A stretch of DNA of 64,000 nt from Geobacteraceae bacterium (GCA_021286935.1 JAJTBI010000005.1:1-64000); one strand, 5' to 3'; counted from the stretch's first letter, positions 7,871-17,509 are shown. A program made the numbers and translations. Notes: generated by a model from the letters alone, not told the origin.

Positions 7871-7884
7871 ATGACAACGGTCAA
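7871..7884 (-). promoter_or_regulatory. Putative CRP/FNR-superfamily (DNR/NnrR/HcpR-like) operator
   Basis: ATGAC-N4-GTCAA is a one-mismatch match to the TTGAC-N4-GTCAA type palindrome of NO-sensing CRP/FNR regulators. It lies about 36 bp upstream of ygbA, whose homologues are NO-induced. The short distance leaves little room for a class II promoter before the ATG, so a repressor role or a leaderless transcript would be needed. Confidence 0.4.
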
Positions 7885-7909
7885 AATAAATGAAAAAAGA
7901 GACTAATCC

Positions 7910-7937
7910 TTGAGTTGCCCCGGAAAGATGGTATTCT
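7910..7937 (+). promoter_or_regulatory. Sigma70-like promoter of the HDOD/hybrid kinase operon
   Basis: TTGAGT and TATTCT are separated by 16 bp and end 35 bp before the first gene of the operon. Confidence 0.45.
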
Positions 7938-7972
7938 AATAAAACTTCAGAGAACAGGGTAGGCCAAAAAGC

Positions 7973-8308
7973 ATGGGACTGGTGGCGCTTGATAATCTTG
8001 AGATCGGGATGGTACTGGCAAGCGATGTGCTTGACCGTAACGGTCGTATGCTATTGGGAGCCGGGGCCGAGCTGAATCAGAAGCATCTGACCATCTTCCG
8101 TACCTGGGGTGTGGCAGAGGCAGACATCGCCGGTATTGACTATGTGGATAACGAGCCCCAGATGCCAGCCGAGCTTGATCCGGCTGCAGTGATGGCTGCT
8201 GAAGAAGCCCTGCTACCGCACTTCAAACATTCAGGCACCGAGCATCCCGCACTTAGGGAGTTGCTGCGGCTGGCCGCCATCAGGAAGGTACTCCATGGCC
8301 TTTGCTGA
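7973..8308 (+). CDS. Small protein preceding an HDOD signalling protein
   Basis: A 111-residue soluble protein starting MGLVALDNLEIGMVLASDV. The pattern L-x2-GMVLA-x-DV...G-x-LL-x2-G-x2-L (residues 9-36) resembles the N-terminal module found in front of HD-GYP and HDOD domains, here as a separate polypeptide. The rest is helical and Ala/Leu-rich. It overlaps the HDOD gene by 14 bp and is the first gene of a three-gene signalling operon, so it is probably a regulatory partner of that protein. No enzymatic motif is seen. Confidence 0.7.
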   Translation: MGLVALDNLEIGMVLASDVLDRNGRMLLGAGAELNQKHLTIFRTWGVAEADIAGIDYVDNEPQMPAELDPAAVMAAEEALLPHFKHSGTEHPALRELLRLAAIRKVLHGLC

Positions 8309-9164
8309 TGCGCCCACCTATACGGTTCAGTGGCTGATAGACCGTACCAGTACCGTCTATTCCCTGCCGCTGTTCTATGATCGACTCAATGAGGCGATCA
8401 ACCATCCCCGTACTTCCATTGATGACATTGCCAAGATCATTACCGAAGACCAGGGATTAACGGCCCGTCTGCTGCGGCTGGCCAACAGCCCGATGTTCGG
8501 CTATTTCGGCAAGGTGGATTCCATCAGCAAGGCGGTTACCATCATCGGTACCCAGCAGTTGCGTGACCTGGCCCTGGCCGCTTCGGTGATGGGTATCTTC
8601 AAGGGGATACCCGAAGAGCTGATGAGCATGGCCACCTTCTGGCGACACTCCATCGCCTGCGGCATCATTGCCCGGGCCTTGGCTACCTGGCGCCGGGAAG
8701 CCAATGTGGAGCGGTTCTTTGTGGCCGGTATGCTGCACGATGTCGGGCAGCTGATTATGGCCACGGCGCTGGGTGACCTGGTACGCCAGATGATTGAGGA
8801 GACCCAGACAGAAGGGGCGCTTTATTTTGATGTTGAGCTGAAACGGGTCGGGTTTGATCATGCCGAGGCGGGTGGAGCCCTGCTGAAAGAGTGGAAGATT
8901 CCGGCCAATATTGCTGATCCGGTTGCCTTTCACCACCGTCCGTCACGGGCAGAGCAGTTCCCGCTGGAAACATCATTGATTCATATTGCTGATATTATTT
9001 GCCAGGCCTTTGAGCTGGGCCAGAGCTGCGAACGATTCGTTCCACCCCTTGATGGTGCAGCCTGGGATCGGCTGGGGATGACCCCCAATCAGCTGGGGGC
9101 GGTCATGAAACAGGCAGAGTCGCAGGTTGAAGAGACCTTTACCATTCTTTCGGAAACGCCATGA
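8295..9164 (+). CDS. HDOD domain signalling protein
   Basis: A 289-residue protein with an HDOD domain over roughly residues 20-215. Family landmarks include [13 protein letters not shown], a [13 protein letters not shown] helix, [10 protein letters not shown], a FWRHS helix, and [10 protein letters not shown], in which an HD pair is retained. HDOD proteins act as non-catalytic signalling scaffolds and often sit beside kinases and c-di-GMP proteins. The start overlaps the preceding gene, with a GGAAGG ribosome site. The downstream hybrid kinase overlaps by 4 bp, so the two are probably made in fixed ratio and work together. Confidence 0.88.
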   Translation: MAFADAPTYTVQWLIDRTSTVYSLPLFYDRLNEAINHPRTSIDDIAKIITEDQGLTARLLRLANSPMFGYFGKVDSISKAVTIIGTQQLRDLALAASVMGIFKGIPEELMSMATFWRHSIACGIIARALATWRREANVERFFVAGMLHDVGQLIMATALGDLVRQMIEETQTEGALYFDVELKRVGFDHAEAGGALLKEWKIPANIADPVAFHHRPSRAEQFPLETSLIHIADIICQAFELGQSCERFVPPLDGAAWDRLGMTPNQLGAVMKQAESQVEETFTILSETP

Positions 9165-11320
9165 CCGCATCTGAAGACACCACAACAGTCCCGCTTTTTT
9201 TGCAAGAACGGGTTGAGTATCTGGAGGAGGCTAACCGCCGCTACGTTGACATCCTTGAAATGTTGGCCTCCAGTGGCGATTTTCAGGCGGATCTGGCACG
9301 TGCTGAAGGTTTGCACGATATTTTTCAGGCCACGCTGGCGCAGGTCCGACGTCTGATTCCGTTTGCCCTGGCTGGCATCATGGAGGTGATGGATGACGGC
9401 AGTTTTGAACTGACCTCCTGTGACGGTGACGTCTGTACAAACAAGCTGCAGGAGTCCTGTGATGCCGCCATTATGGATGGTGGGTTTGCCTGGGCCCTGA
9501 ATCGTAATCAGGCGGTGATGGTGCCGGCCCAGGGAGGCGGTACCCTGCTGTTGCAGAGTATTACTACCCGATCCCGTATCCACGGGATGTTTGTCGGCCA
9601 GGTGCCGGAAGAATCTGTCACCTTTGATGCCCCTTCCCTGAACGCCCTTTCCATTTTATTGAATGCCGCTGCCTATGCCCTGGAAAGTACCACCCTGCGC
9701 GGTTTGCTGAAGGAGCATATGGCGACACTGGAACAGCGGGTAGAGGAACGGACCCGCGAACTGGCAGTGGCCCGGGAAAAAGCCGAGGCAGCCAGTCAGG
9801 CCAAGAGTGAATTTCTGGCCAACATGTCACACGAGATCCGTACCCCGATGAACGGGGTGATGGGGATGACGGAGTTGCTGCTGGAAGGTGGCTTTACTCC
9901 TGAACAGCAGCGCAAACAACTGCTGGCAATCCGGGATTCGGCTGACAACCTGATGGTGATCATCAATGATATTCTTGACTTTTCCAAGATTGAGGCCGGT
10001 AAGCTTGAGTTGGCCAATGCACCATTCCTGCTGAGAAAAAGTCTGGAACAGGGGTTGTATGCACTGGGGCTGAAGGCAGAACAAAAAGGGCTGCAGCTGG
10101 TTGTGCAGGTCGATGAGGAACTGCCTGACCGTCTGGATGGTGACAGCTGTAAACTGCGCCAGATCCTGGTCAATCTGGTGGGTAATGCGCTGAAATTCAG
10201 TGAAAAGGGTGTAATCACCGTCTCTGCACAGCTTGAAAAACAGCTGGATACCGGGGTGTTGGTGCGGTTCTGCGTGGCGGATCAGGGGATCGGCATTCCT
10301 GTTGAGGCCCAGTCTCGTATCTTTGAGACCTTTGAACAGGCTGATGTGACCACCACCAAGAAATTTGGCGGTACTGGGCTGGGACTGACGATCTGCCGTC
10401 GTCTGGCAGAGCTGATGGGCGGCCGGATCTGGGTAGAAAGCGAACCTGGCCAAGGAAGCAGATTCATTTTCACGGTTGTGCTGGCACCGGTTGGCGAGGA
10501 TGTGGTGATTGAAGGGGAGGGAACATCGGTTGCCCAGTCCCTTGAGCCACCCAAAGGGCTGGCCATACTGTTGGCTGATGACGTCGAGGTTAACCGGGAG
10601 CTTGCCAAGGCGGTGCTGGGGCGTTATCAACACCGCATTACGGAAGCAACCAATGGTCAGGAGGCATATGATGCCTTTGCTGGTGGACAGTTTGATATTG
10701 TGCTGATGGATGTGCAGATGCCGGAGATGGATGGTCTGCAGGCGGCAACCGCCATCAGGAGGCTGGAGCAGGAACGGGGTGCCGGGCGGACACCGATTGT
10801 GGCTATGACCGCCTATGCCGCTAAGGAAGATCGTGATAAATGTCTGACTGCCGGCATGGATGACTATCTCTCCAAGCCGGTTAAACCAGCGCAGATGTTG
10901 GAGATGCTGCAACGCTACTGTGGCGCTGTTGTTACCGGGCAGCAGCCGGAAGCTGTTGCTGCGCCAGCTCCTGCAGTTGCTGTTGAAGATGAAATTCCGG
11001 TCTATGCCAAGGCGGATCTGCTGGAACGGCTGGGGGGAGCTGAGGCGCTGATCCCCCGCTTCATGGGGCTTTTCTTTAAAGGGGTCGAACCGAATATGGC
11101 CGCCCTGGAAGAGGCGATTGCAGAAGGGAACACGGATAAGGTGCGGACCAGTTCCCACGCCATAAAAGGATCGTCGGCCAATATCGGCGCCATGCAGATG
11201 CGGGAGACCGCCGCTGCCATTGAGGCCGATGCCAAGACCGGTGATATCAGCGGTGCCCCGGCAGGTCTTGCAAAGCTGAAGCAGCAGCTGGAAGAGTTTA
11301 AGGCAGCAACGGGGAATTAA
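9161..11320 (+). CDS. Hybrid sensor histidine kinase with receiver and Hpt domains
   Basis: A 719-residue soluble multidomain kinase. Residues 1-~185 form a sensory region (GAF-like in pattern), followed by a coiled coil. The HisKA helix carries the phospho-acceptor H224 in [11 protein letters not shown]. The ATPase domain (about 330-450) has N, G1 and G2 boxes such as DQGIGIP and GTGLGL. The receiver (about 465-590) has phospho-acceptor D517 in [10 protein letters not shown]. The C-terminal Hpt domain carries H666 in [12 protein letters not shown]. It can therefore run a full His-Asp-His phosphorelay within one chain. No membrane segment or DNA-binding output is present, so a further receiver protein elsewhere is expected. 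It overlaps the HDOD gene by 4 bp. Confidence 0.93.
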   Translation: MTASEDTTTVPLFLQERVEYLEEANRRYVDILEMLASSGDFQADLARAEGLHDIFQATLAQVRRLIPFALAGIMEVMDDGSFELTSCDGDVCTNKLQESCDAAIMDGGFAWALNRNQAVMVPAQGGGTLLLQSITTRSRIHGMFVGQVPEESVTFDAPSLNALSILLNAAAYALESTTLRGLLKEHMATLEQRVEERTRELAVAREKAEAASQAKSEFLANMSHEIRTPMNGVMGMTELLLEGGFTPEQQRKQLLAIRDSADNLMVIINDILDFSKIEAGKLELANAPFLLRKSLEQGLYALGLKAEQKGLQLVVQVDEELPDRLDGDSCKLRQILVNLVGNALKFSEKGVITVSAQLEKQLDTGVLVRFCVADQGIGIPVEAQSRIFETFEQADVTTTKKFGGTGLGLTICRRLAELMGGRIWVESEPGQGSRFIFTVVLAPVGEDVVIEGEGTSVAQSLEPPKGLAILLADDVEVNRELAKAVLGRYQHRITEATNGQEAYDAFAGGQFDIVLMDVQMPEMDGLQAATAIRRLEQERGAGRTPIVAMTAYAAKEDRDKCLTAGMDDYLSKPVKPAQMLEMLQRYCGAVVTGQQPEAVAAPAPAVAVEDEIPVYAKADLLERLGGAEALIPRFMGLFFKGVEPNMAALEEAIAEGNTDKVRTSSHAIKGSSANIGAMQMRETAAAIEADAKTGDISGAPAGLAKLKQQLEEFKAATGN

Positions 11321-11335
11321 GCCTAAAGGCAATAG

Positions 11336-11431
11336 AACGCGGATCAAATCTGATTTTGGCAGATTTACGCTGATTTTGCTAAACTGCCTAAGATCTGCGT
11401 ACATCCGCTCAATCCGCGTCATCCGCGGTCG
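11336..11431. repeat. Palindromic GCGGAT-rich intergenic element type C
   Basis: The left arm (ACGCGGAT...GGCAGATTTACGCTGAT) and right arm, read as its complement (CCGCGGATGACGCGGAT...CGGATGTACGCAGAT), are imperfect inverted repeats with GCGGAT units. Total length is about 96 bp. It fills the gap between the convergent kinase and uvrB genes. Only one copy is in the window. Confidence 0.55.
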
Positions 11432-11457
11432 ATTATCATGGATTTTCATCAACTACT

Positions 11458-13455
11458 TTAGCGTAGTTTCAGTTCCGCTTCTTCCAACTGCTTGATCCGG
11501 TCCCGCAGTTCTGCCGCCTTTTCAAAATCCAGTTCCTTGGCTGCTGCCAGCATCTCCTTACGCATCTTCTTGATCAGCTTGGGAATCTCTTTCAGCTCTA
11601 CCCCGTAGGTTTCCCCAAGATCCGCCACCACCGGCGGGGTGACATAATCCTTCTCCGCAATGGATTCAAGTATGCTGCGCATTCCCTTCTTAACGGTCTC
11701 CGGGGTGATGCCATGTTCAGCGTTGTAAGCCAGCTGTTTGGTCCGGCGGCGTTCGGTTTCGTCAATGCAGGCCTGCATGGAGCGGGTCACCTGGTCGGCA
11801 TACATCAAGACCCTGCCCTCCACGTTCCGGGCTGCCCGGCCGCAGGTCTGGATCAAGGAACGGGCAGAGCGCAGGAACCCTTCCTTGTCTGCATCCAGGA
11901 TTGCCACCAGTGAGACCTCCGGCAGATCCAGTCCCTCCCGCAGCAGGTTGATCCCCACCAGTACGTCAAATTCACCCAGACGGAGTGAACGCAGGATCTG
12001 CATCCGCTCAATAGTATCAATATCGGAGTGCAGGTAGCGCACCCGTACTCCCAGTTCCTGATAGTAGTTGGTCAGCTCCTCGGCCATCCGTTTGGTCAGG
12101 GTGGTGACCAGGACACGGTCCCCTTTGGCCACGGTTAGCCGTACTTCATGCAGCAGGTCATCCACCTGGCCCTGTGCCGGTCTGATGGTAATCGGCGGGT
12201 CTACCAGACCGGTGGGGCGGATCACCTGCTCCACAAAGACGCCGTCTGCCTGCTGCAGCTCATAATCTGCCGGGGTGGCGGAGACATGCACCACCTGATT
12301 GATCCTGGCTTCGTACTCCTGAAAGTTGAGCGGCCGGTTGTCCAGGGCTGCCGGTAGCCGGAAGCCGTACTCCACCAGGGTTTCCTTGCGGGAACGGTCC
12401 CCCCGGTACATCCCTCCCACCTGGGAGTTGGTGATGTGGGATTCATCCACAAACAGCAGGAAATTCTTGGGGAAGTAGTCGATCAGGGTGAACGGCGCTT
12501 CTCCCGGCTGGCGATTGTCCAGGTAGCGGGAGTAGTTCTCGATCCCCTGGCAGAAGCCCATTTCTTCCATCATCTCGATATCATAGTAGGTGCGCTGCTC
12601 AATCCGCTGTGCCTCCAGCAGCTTGTTCTGGTCTCTGAAGTGGCGAATCCGCTCTTCAAGATCAAGCCTGATCTGTGCCACCGCCCGTTCAAGATTCTCC
12701 TTGCTGGAAACATAGTGTGAGGCCGGGAAGATTGAGCATTTGGACAGTTTCTGCAGCACCACACCCCGCAGTGGATCGATCTGCGAGATCGCCTCCACCT
12801 CATCACCAAAGAACTCAATCCGCAGCGCCCGTTCACTGTCGTAGGCCGGAAAGATCTCGATCACATCTCCCCGCACCCGGAAGGTGCCGCGGTGGAAGTC
12901 GGTATCGTTGCGTTCATACTGGATCTCCACCAGCTTCTTCAGCAGGGTGTCGCGGCCAAAGTCATCCCCTTGGTGGAAGAAGATATGCATGGCCTGATAG
13001 GCCTCGGGTGAGCCGATGCCATAGATGCAGGAGACCGAGGCCACGATGATCACATCAGAACGAGTCAGCAACGACATGGTGGCGGAGTGGCGCAGCTTGT
13101 CGATCTCGTCGTTGATTGAGGAGTCCTTCTCAATGAAGGTGTCGGTGTTGGGCAGGTAGGCCTCAGGCTGGTAATAGTCGTAGTAGGAGACAAAGTATTC
13201 CACGGCGTTGTCCGGGAAGAGTTCCTTAAACTCGCCGTAGAGCTGGGCTGCCAGGGTCTTGTTGGGGGCCAGCACCAGGGCCGGCCGGCCGGTACGGGCG
13301 ATGACATTGGCTACCGTAAAGGTCTTGCCGGAGCCGGTGACCCCCAGCAGTACCTGATGCTTATCGCCGCGCTCGATCCCGGCCACCAGTTCGTCAATTG
13401 CCTGGGGCTGGTCTCCGCTGGGGGTATAGGAAGTGGTGAGCTTGAAATCTGACAT
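11458..13455 (-). CDS. uvrB: Excinuclease ABC subunit B
   Basis: A 665-residue UvrB. It has Walker [12 protein letters not shown] near residue 38 (K44), the beta-hairpin segment [13 protein letters not shown] used to clamp DNA around residue 95, DEAD-type Walker B DESHIT near 340, helicase motif [10 protein letters not shown], and the C-terminal UVR domain ending [16 protein letters not shown]. UvrB verifies damage with UvrA and recruits UvrC in nucleotide excision repair. Length and order are standard. The start codon lies 18 bp from an 8-bp inverted repeat. I do not see a convincing LexA site upstream. Confidence 0.97.
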   Translation of the reverse strand: MSDFKLTTSYTPSGDQPQAIDELVAGIERGDKHQVLLGVTGSGKTFTVANVIARTGRPALVLAPNKTLAAQLYGEFKELFPDNAVEYFVSYYDYYQPEAYLPNTDTFIEKDSSINDEIDKLRHSATMSLLTRSDVIIVASVSCIYGIGSPEAYQAMHIFFHQGDDFGRDTLLKKLVEIQYERNDTDFHRGTFRVRGDVIEIFPAYDSERALRIEFFGDEVEAISQIDPLRGVVLQKLSKCSIFPASHYVSSKENLERAVAQIRLDLEERIRHFRDQNKLLEAQRIEQRTYYDIEMMEEMGFCQGIENYSRYLDNRQPGEAPFTLIDYFPKNFLLFVDESHITNSQVGGMYRGDRSRKETLVEYGFRLPAALDNRPLNFQEYEARINQVVHVSATPADYELQQADGVFVEQVIRPTGLVDPPITIRPAQGQVDDLLHEVRLTVAKGDRVLVTTLTKRMAEELTNYYQELGVRVRYLHSDIDTIERMQILRSLRLGEFDVLVGINLLREGLDLPEVSLVAILDADKEGFLRSARSLIQTCGRAARNVEGRVLMYADQVTRSMQACIDETERRRTKQLAYNAEHGITPETVKKGMRSILESIAEKDYVTPPVVADLGETYGVELKEIPKLIKKMRKEMLAAAKELDFEKAAELRDRIKQLEEAELKLR

Positions 13456-13473
13456 AACTGATATATCCTGTAG

Positions 13474-13496
13474 GACGAGACACCAAGAGTCTCGTC
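13474..13496. promoter_or_regulatory. Inverted repeat upstream of uvrB
   Basis: GACGAGAC and GTCTCGTC form a perfect 8-bp inverted repeat with a 7-bp spacer, between the divergent uvrB and phnD-like genes. It has no T-run. It may be an operator for either gene or a 5' leader hairpin of uvrB. Confidence 0.4.
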
Positions 13497-13501
13497 GGTG
13501 A

Positions 13502-13528
13502 TTGACTGAATGATAAATATGATATAAA
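13502..13528 (+). promoter_or_regulatory. Sigma70-like promoter of the phnD-like/diguanylate cyclase pair
   Basis: TTGACT and TATAAA are separated by 15 bp in an AT-rich stretch, about 40 bp before the phnD-like start codon. Confidence 0.45.
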
Positions 13529-13569
13529 AAGTCCTGTTTTACAATGGTCTGATTTTATTGGGGCAATAT

Positions 13570-14400
13570 ATGGTAAAAATAAAAAAATGCGTAGTACTTT
13601 GGGTGCTCAGCACCTCCATAGCCTGCTTGGCTATGCAGGCCAGACCTGCTGTAGCCCGTGAACTGGTCTATACGCCGCTACCCATTGAACAGCCTGAAAC
13701 CGTAATTGCTGCCAGCCGTCCGTTCGTTTCCTATCTTTCAAAGCAGCTTAAAACCCCTGTTACCATTCGGTATGAAAAAGATTATGAAGAAATTTTACGA
13801 CTTTTTCAGCAGGGTAAGATAGACATCGTTCATTTGGGGCCGTTGCCTTATGTTATCCTGAAAAAAAGCTATGCTCAGGCAGAACCGGTGGTTGCTATCA
13901 ATGAACCAGACGGGAAGGCTAGTTATGTCTGTGTCATGGCAACCGCTTTTGATGGACCGACCTCGGTCAGGCAGGTGCGCCGTTCAATCGCTCTTTCGCA
14001 GCCGCTTTCGACCTGCGGGCATCTGACGGCAGGCTACCTTTTGGATAAATACGGTATTAAACTCGACAGTTTACATCATGAGTATCTTGGCAATCAGGAT
14101 CAAGTCGCTCTGGCAGTCGTTAAAGGGAACTACGAAGTTGGGACCATGAAAGCTGCTGTTGCAAAAAAATATTCGAACCTTACCCTGAGGATTATTGAGG
14201 AAACTCCTAGTTTCCCCGGTTTTTTACTGGTTGCAAATAAGACGACGGTGACGCCGGAACAGATCGCTAAAATAAGAAGCATTCTGCTGTCAGCGACGCC
14301 AAAGGATTCAGCTGGTCTGGTCCTGGGACGCTATGGTTTCTCCCCTGTTGTTGATAGCAGTTATGATCTGATTCGTCAAAATCTCAGGTTTTTTCGGTAA
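13570..14400 (+). CDS. PhnD-like periplasmic substrate-binding protein
   Basis: A 276-residue periplasmic binding protein of the phosphate/phosphite/phosphonate (PhnD) type. Residues 1-~30 are a signal peptide ending near ARA/VARE. The first lobe follows with YTPLPIEQPETVIAASRPFVSYLSK, then the family's GKIDIVHLGPLPYVI and the GKASYVCV strand. No ABC permease or ATPase lies nearby. It is followed after 6 bp by a membrane diguanylate cyclase, so it probably acts as a ligand sensor for that enzyme rather than in uptake. The first ATG is preferred to a TTG four codons upstream; no strong Shine-Dalgarno is present for either. Confidence 0.85.
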   Translation: MVKIKKCVVLWVLSTSIACLAMQARPAVARELVYTPLPIEQPETVIAASRPFVSYLSKQLKTPVTIRYEKDYEEILRLFQQGKIDIVHLGPLPYVILKKSYAQAEPVVAINEPDGKASYVCVMATAFDGPTSVRQVRRSIALSQPLSTCGHLTAGYLLDKYGIKLDSLHHEYLGNQDQVALAVVKGNYEVGTMKAAVAKKYSNLTLRIIEETPSFPGFLLVANKTTVTPEQIAKIRSILLSATPKDSAGLVLGRYGFSPVVDSSYDLIRQNLRFFR

Positions 14401-14406
14401 TACAGC

Positions 14407-16347
14407 ATGTTCTTGACGCGCATACGGCATAAACGTACCTTCTCAGCGGTCTGGCTCCTGTCTCTGGTGTTCTGGCTCTGCGGTGTTGCCTACCTGCGCC
14501 ATGAACGTTCTACTCAGGAACGACTACAGCTTGCCGGGCAGATCCATGCCCAGGAAGTTGCGTGGCAGGCGGTTACCACGGCACACCGTACAGCTATGCA
14601 GGCCTATTTTGACAGCTACATTATGCAGCCTGACGTTGCAGCAATTCTGCAGGCAGCTCAAGTGGATAATCGAGAGCGGCAGAATATTGAAAGGGTTCGG
14701 CTGTATCGCAGGCTTGCTCCAGTTTATGAGCAGCTTCGTCAACGTGATGTGCGACAGCTACACTTTCATACCCCGGGTAATCGCTCTTTTCTCCGTTTTC
14801 ACTCCCCTCATAACTCTGGCGACTCACTGGTCGCCAGTCGCCCGTCTGTGGTGGAGGTAAACCGGACTCGTAAACCGGTCTTCGGTTTTGAAACCGGTCG
14901 CGTGATTATCGGGTTCCGCAATGTCTTGCCGATTATCTGGCAAGGTCAGCATCTGGGTAGCGTCGAACTGTCCCAACCCTTTGAGGCGGTTCGTAAAGGG
15001 TTGCATGATCTCGATCCTGCCAAGGATTATTTATTGCTTCTCAAGGCATCAATCCTTTTGCCCAAGCTGTTTGATGAGCACAAGAAACATTATGCACCAT
15101 CGCTGTTCAGCCAGGAATGGCTGGTGGAAGATCCGCGACGGGAGTTGCCTGACTCCTCACCGCCCCTTTCGCCAGCCTCCCAAAAAGTGTATCAGCGAAT
15201 CAAGGATGATAAAACGTTTAGCAGGCTCCTGGCAGCAGGGAACCCAGGAGCTGTTGCAATCAGCCTTGATGGGCGGATGTATCAGGTCAGCCTGATTCCG
15301 TTACATGACACGGATGGCGTTTCCAGTGCGGTAATGCTAACTTTTTCCCAGGCTCCTGAGCTTGAAGGGCTTTACTCAAGCTACCGGGCTAACCTGCTGC
15401 TCTTTAGCATGATGGTCCTGTTTGGCGGTACCGCACTGTATCTGTTTTTGAGCAGTATGCAGACGGTGTTGGAACAGGAACAACGACTTGCACTAATTAC
15501 CTCAAATATTGCTGACGGCGTGTATGTCATGGATAAAGAAGGCCGGATTACCTTTTCCAACCATCGCGCAACGGAGATTTTGGGCTTTACCCAGCAAGAA
15601 CTGAGCGGGACCATAGCCCATGATCTGTTCCATCGTCATGACGGTGCTAACCATACCCTGCTGGAAGAGTGCCCGATTTATCAGGTGATTCAAACCAGAG
15701 GTCGCTATGAGGGGGAAGAGCAGTTCATTAATAAGGCGGGTAGCTTGTTGACGGTGCAGGTTGCCAGCCAGCCAATGCTGAAGGGTGGACGGGTGGTTGG
15801 TTCGGTAACGGTCTTTCGCGATATTACTGAACAGAAACTGTTGGAGGAACAATTACGGCTTATGTCCGTTACCGATCCGCTGACCGGCGTGTACAACCGC
15901 CGCTTTTTGCAGGAAACCTTATTAAAAGAACTGTATCGGGCCGAGCGTCATGGTGATCCTTTCAGTTTGATCATGTTAGATCTTGATCATTTTAAGCGGA
16001 TTAATGACAGCTATGGGCATGAGGCTGGCGACCGGGTTTTGCGCCATGTAGTGACTTTGATTCAGAAGCGGATTCGAAGCTCGGATTGTCTGGCCCGGTG
16101 GGGTGGCGAAGAATTTATGCTGCTCCTGCCCCATACGCCGTTGGCGGCGGCAAATGCGCTTGCAGAGACTCTGCTTCTGGATTTACGTGAAGCGGAGGTA
16201 AGCGGTATCGGCAGGGTTTCTGCCAGCTTCGGTGTTACAACAGGTCAGCCGGGAGATACGGTTGAACGTTTGGAACAGCGGGCAGATGCCCTGATGTATG
16301 CGGCTAAACAGGCCGGTCGTAACTGCGTGAGGAGCGGTGCTGCATAG
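14407..16347 (+). CDS. Membrane-bound PAS/GGDEF diguanylate cyclase
   Basis: A 646-residue protein. A transmembrane helix at about residues 13-29 is followed by a ~300-residue periplasmic sensor region of Cache-like size and a second transmembrane helix near 330-350. A PAS domain (about 360-475: NIADGVYVMDKEGRITFSN) leads to a GGDEF domain with an intact active site GGEEF at 566-570. An RxxD inhibitory site (RSSD) lies five residues before it, so c-di-GMP synthesis with product inhibition is expected. The PhnD-like gene immediately upstream probably supplies a periplasmic ligand-sensing partner. Confidence 0.93.
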   Translation: MFLTRIRHKRTFSAVWLLSLVFWLCGVAYLRHERSTQERLQLAGQIHAQEVAWQAVTTAHRTAMQAYFDSYIMQPDVAAILQAAQVDNRERQNIERVRLYRRLAPVYEQLRQRDVRQLHFHTPGNRSFLRFHSPHNSGDSLVASRPSVVEVNRTRKPVFGFETGRVIIGFRNVLPIIWQGQHLGSVELSQPFEAVRKGLHDLDPAKDYLLLLKASILLPKLFDEHKKHYAPSLFSQEWLVEDPRRELPDSSPPLSPASQKVYQRIKDDKTFSRLLAAGNPGAVAISLDGRMYQVSLIPLHDTDGVSSAVMLTFSQAPELEGLYSSYRANLLLFSMMVLFGGTALYLFLSSMQTVLEQEQRLALITSNIADGVYVMDKEGRITFSNHRATEILGFTQQELSGTIAHDLFHRHDGANHTLLEECPIYQVIQTRGRYEGEEQFINKAGSLLTVQVASQPMLKGGRVVGSVTVFRDITEQKLLEEQLRLMSVTDPLTGVYNRRFLQETLLKELYRAERHGDPFSLIMLDLDHFKRINDSYGHEAGDRVLRHVVTLIQKRIRSSDCLARWGGEEFMLLLPHTPLAAANALAETLLLDLREAEVSGIGRVSASFGVTTGQPGDTVERLEQRADALMYAAKQAGRNCVRSGAA

Positions 16348-16518
16348 TTTGTCCGCAGTTTGATGCTACCGGGCGGTTGAGATATATGTGCCGCACGTGG
16401 CATTAAGAAGTATTAAGATAAAAAATATTTTTTTGGTCCGCTTGAACATTTGAAAAAATATGTTAGACAAGAAGTATCAGGTTTTAGAGCCGATTTTCAG
16501 AAACGAAAGGAGCAGGAG

Positions 16519-16848
16519 ATGGGTGCGATTATAAGTCTTTTGTATCTGGTAATGATTGTAGCGGCTATTGCAGGCATGTGGAAGGTGTATGAAAAGGCTG
16601 GTCAACCAGGCTGGGCCGCAATTATACCGATTTACAACCTGGTTGTCTTGCTGCAGATCGTTAACAAGCCCATCTGGTGGATTGTGTTACTGCTGATCCC
16701 GCTGATCAACATCGTCATTCTGATTATGGTCTCAATCGCTTTGGCTGAAAAATTCGGCAAAGGCGGTGGTTTTGCCGTTGGTATGGTTTTCCTTCCCTTT
16801 GTGTTTTATCCCCTGCTTGGTTTTGGAGATGAGCGCTTCCAAGGCTAA
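16519..16848 (+). CDS. DUF5684-like small membrane protein
   Basis: A 109-residue membrane protein with about three hydrophobic segments (residues 3-20, 33-70, 85-102). The conserved-looking stretch AGQPGWAAIIPIYNLVVLL, with KPIWW after it, is typical of the DUF5684 / signal peptidase I-associated membrane family. The function is unknown. AAAGGAG lies 8 bases before the ATG, which is preferred over a TTG 23 codons upstream. It ends just before a strong terminator and is followed by the zinc-ribbon/pilin-like gene. The 170 bp upstream are AT-rich, with no recognisable gene. Confidence 0.75.
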   Translation: MGAIISLLYLVMIVAAIAGMWKVYEKAGQPGWAAIIPIYNLVVLLQIVNKPIWWIVLLLIPLINIVILIMVSIALAEKFGKGGGFAVGMVFLPFVFYPLLGFGDERFQG

Positions 16849-16878
16849 CCCCATGGCTTCGTTTTCTGTACACAAAGG

Positions 16879-16900
16879 ACGGGCTTGATGCCCGTTTTTT
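16879..16900 (+). terminator. Rho-independent terminator
   Basis: ACGGGC-TTGAT-GCCCGT is followed by TTTTT. It lies 30 bp downstream of the DUF5684-like gene. Confidence 0.88.
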
Positions 16901-16948
16901 GTGTTTCAACCGTTGTGGCTCTATTTCTTGGTAGGTGGAGAAGACCAT

Positions 16949-17452
16949 ATGTACTGCACCAAATGTGGTAAGGAAATTCCTGATGTAGAAGGGGCGCTGT
17001 ACTGTCCGCAGTGTGGCATTGCCCAGCTGACCGGTGGCAGCAGGCCTGGTTCGCCTGCCAAAAAAACATCGGTAGGTATCATTCTGGTGATTGTGCTGGT
17101 GGTCGGCAGTATCCCGGTGATCGGTATTTTGGCGGCCATTGCCATTCCGCAGTACCATGTGTACCAGGTCAAGGGGTCGAACAGTATCGCTGCTGCCGAT
17201 ATCCGCAATGCAAAGGCAAGCTGTGAATCGTATTTTGCCAGCAACCAGTTTTATCCAGACAACCTAGAACAGGCCGGGTTTAAGCCTGCGCAGGATGTTT
17301 CTGTCAGCTACGAACGTGCTTCGGATCGTAAATCATATGTCATGACTTTCCTGCATAAGAAGGGCGACCGCGTATTTGCCGCTAATTCTGAGAAGACTGA
17401 AGTTTTCTTCAGGCTTAAATCGGAAACAGATGATGCCTATCGTCCGCTGTAG
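16949..17452 (+). CDS. Zinc-ribbon protein fused to a type IV pilin-like domain
   Basis: A 167-residue protein. Residues 2-27 form a zinc ribbon with CTKCG and CPQCG. After a basic linker, a hydrophobic helix at about 41-68 ends GILAAIAIPQY, the same end as type IV pilin N-terminal helices. The C-terminal ~95 residues (IAAADIRNAKASCESYFASNQ...YPDNLEQAG) match the globular start of minor pilin/pseudopilin-like proteins. The prepilin cleavage motif G/FTLIE is absent; the zinc ribbon takes its place. It is therefore likely an inner-membrane protein with a cytoplasmic zinc ribbon and a periplasmic pilin-like domain. The start is supported by GGTGGAG 9 bases upstream. Confidence 0.8.
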   Translation: MYCTKCGKEIPDVEGALYCPQCGIAQLTGGSRPGSPAKKTSVGIILVIVLVVGSIPVIGILAAIAIPQYHVYQVKGSNSIAAADIRNAKASCESYFASNQFYPDNLEQAGFKPAQDVSVSYERASDRKSYVMTFLHKKGDRVFAANSEKTEVFFRLKSETDDAYRPL

Positions 17453-17509
17453 GCTATTTCCATAAACCCCTTGCCTAAATATTGAAATTCTGTAATAAGT
17501 GTACTGCAT

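Noticed and set aside
9827-11452. A 541-codon open frame on the minus strand opposite the hybrid histidine kinase gene
   Set aside because: It is fully antisense to a gene with all expected kinase, receiver and Hpt motifs, and its product (rich in His, Gln, Leu) shows no domain pattern. It is a codon-bias shadow.
13474-13496. Terminator at the inverted repeat between uvrB and the phnD-like gene
   Set aside because: There is no T-tract on either side, and the hairpin lies upstream of both genes, not after one.
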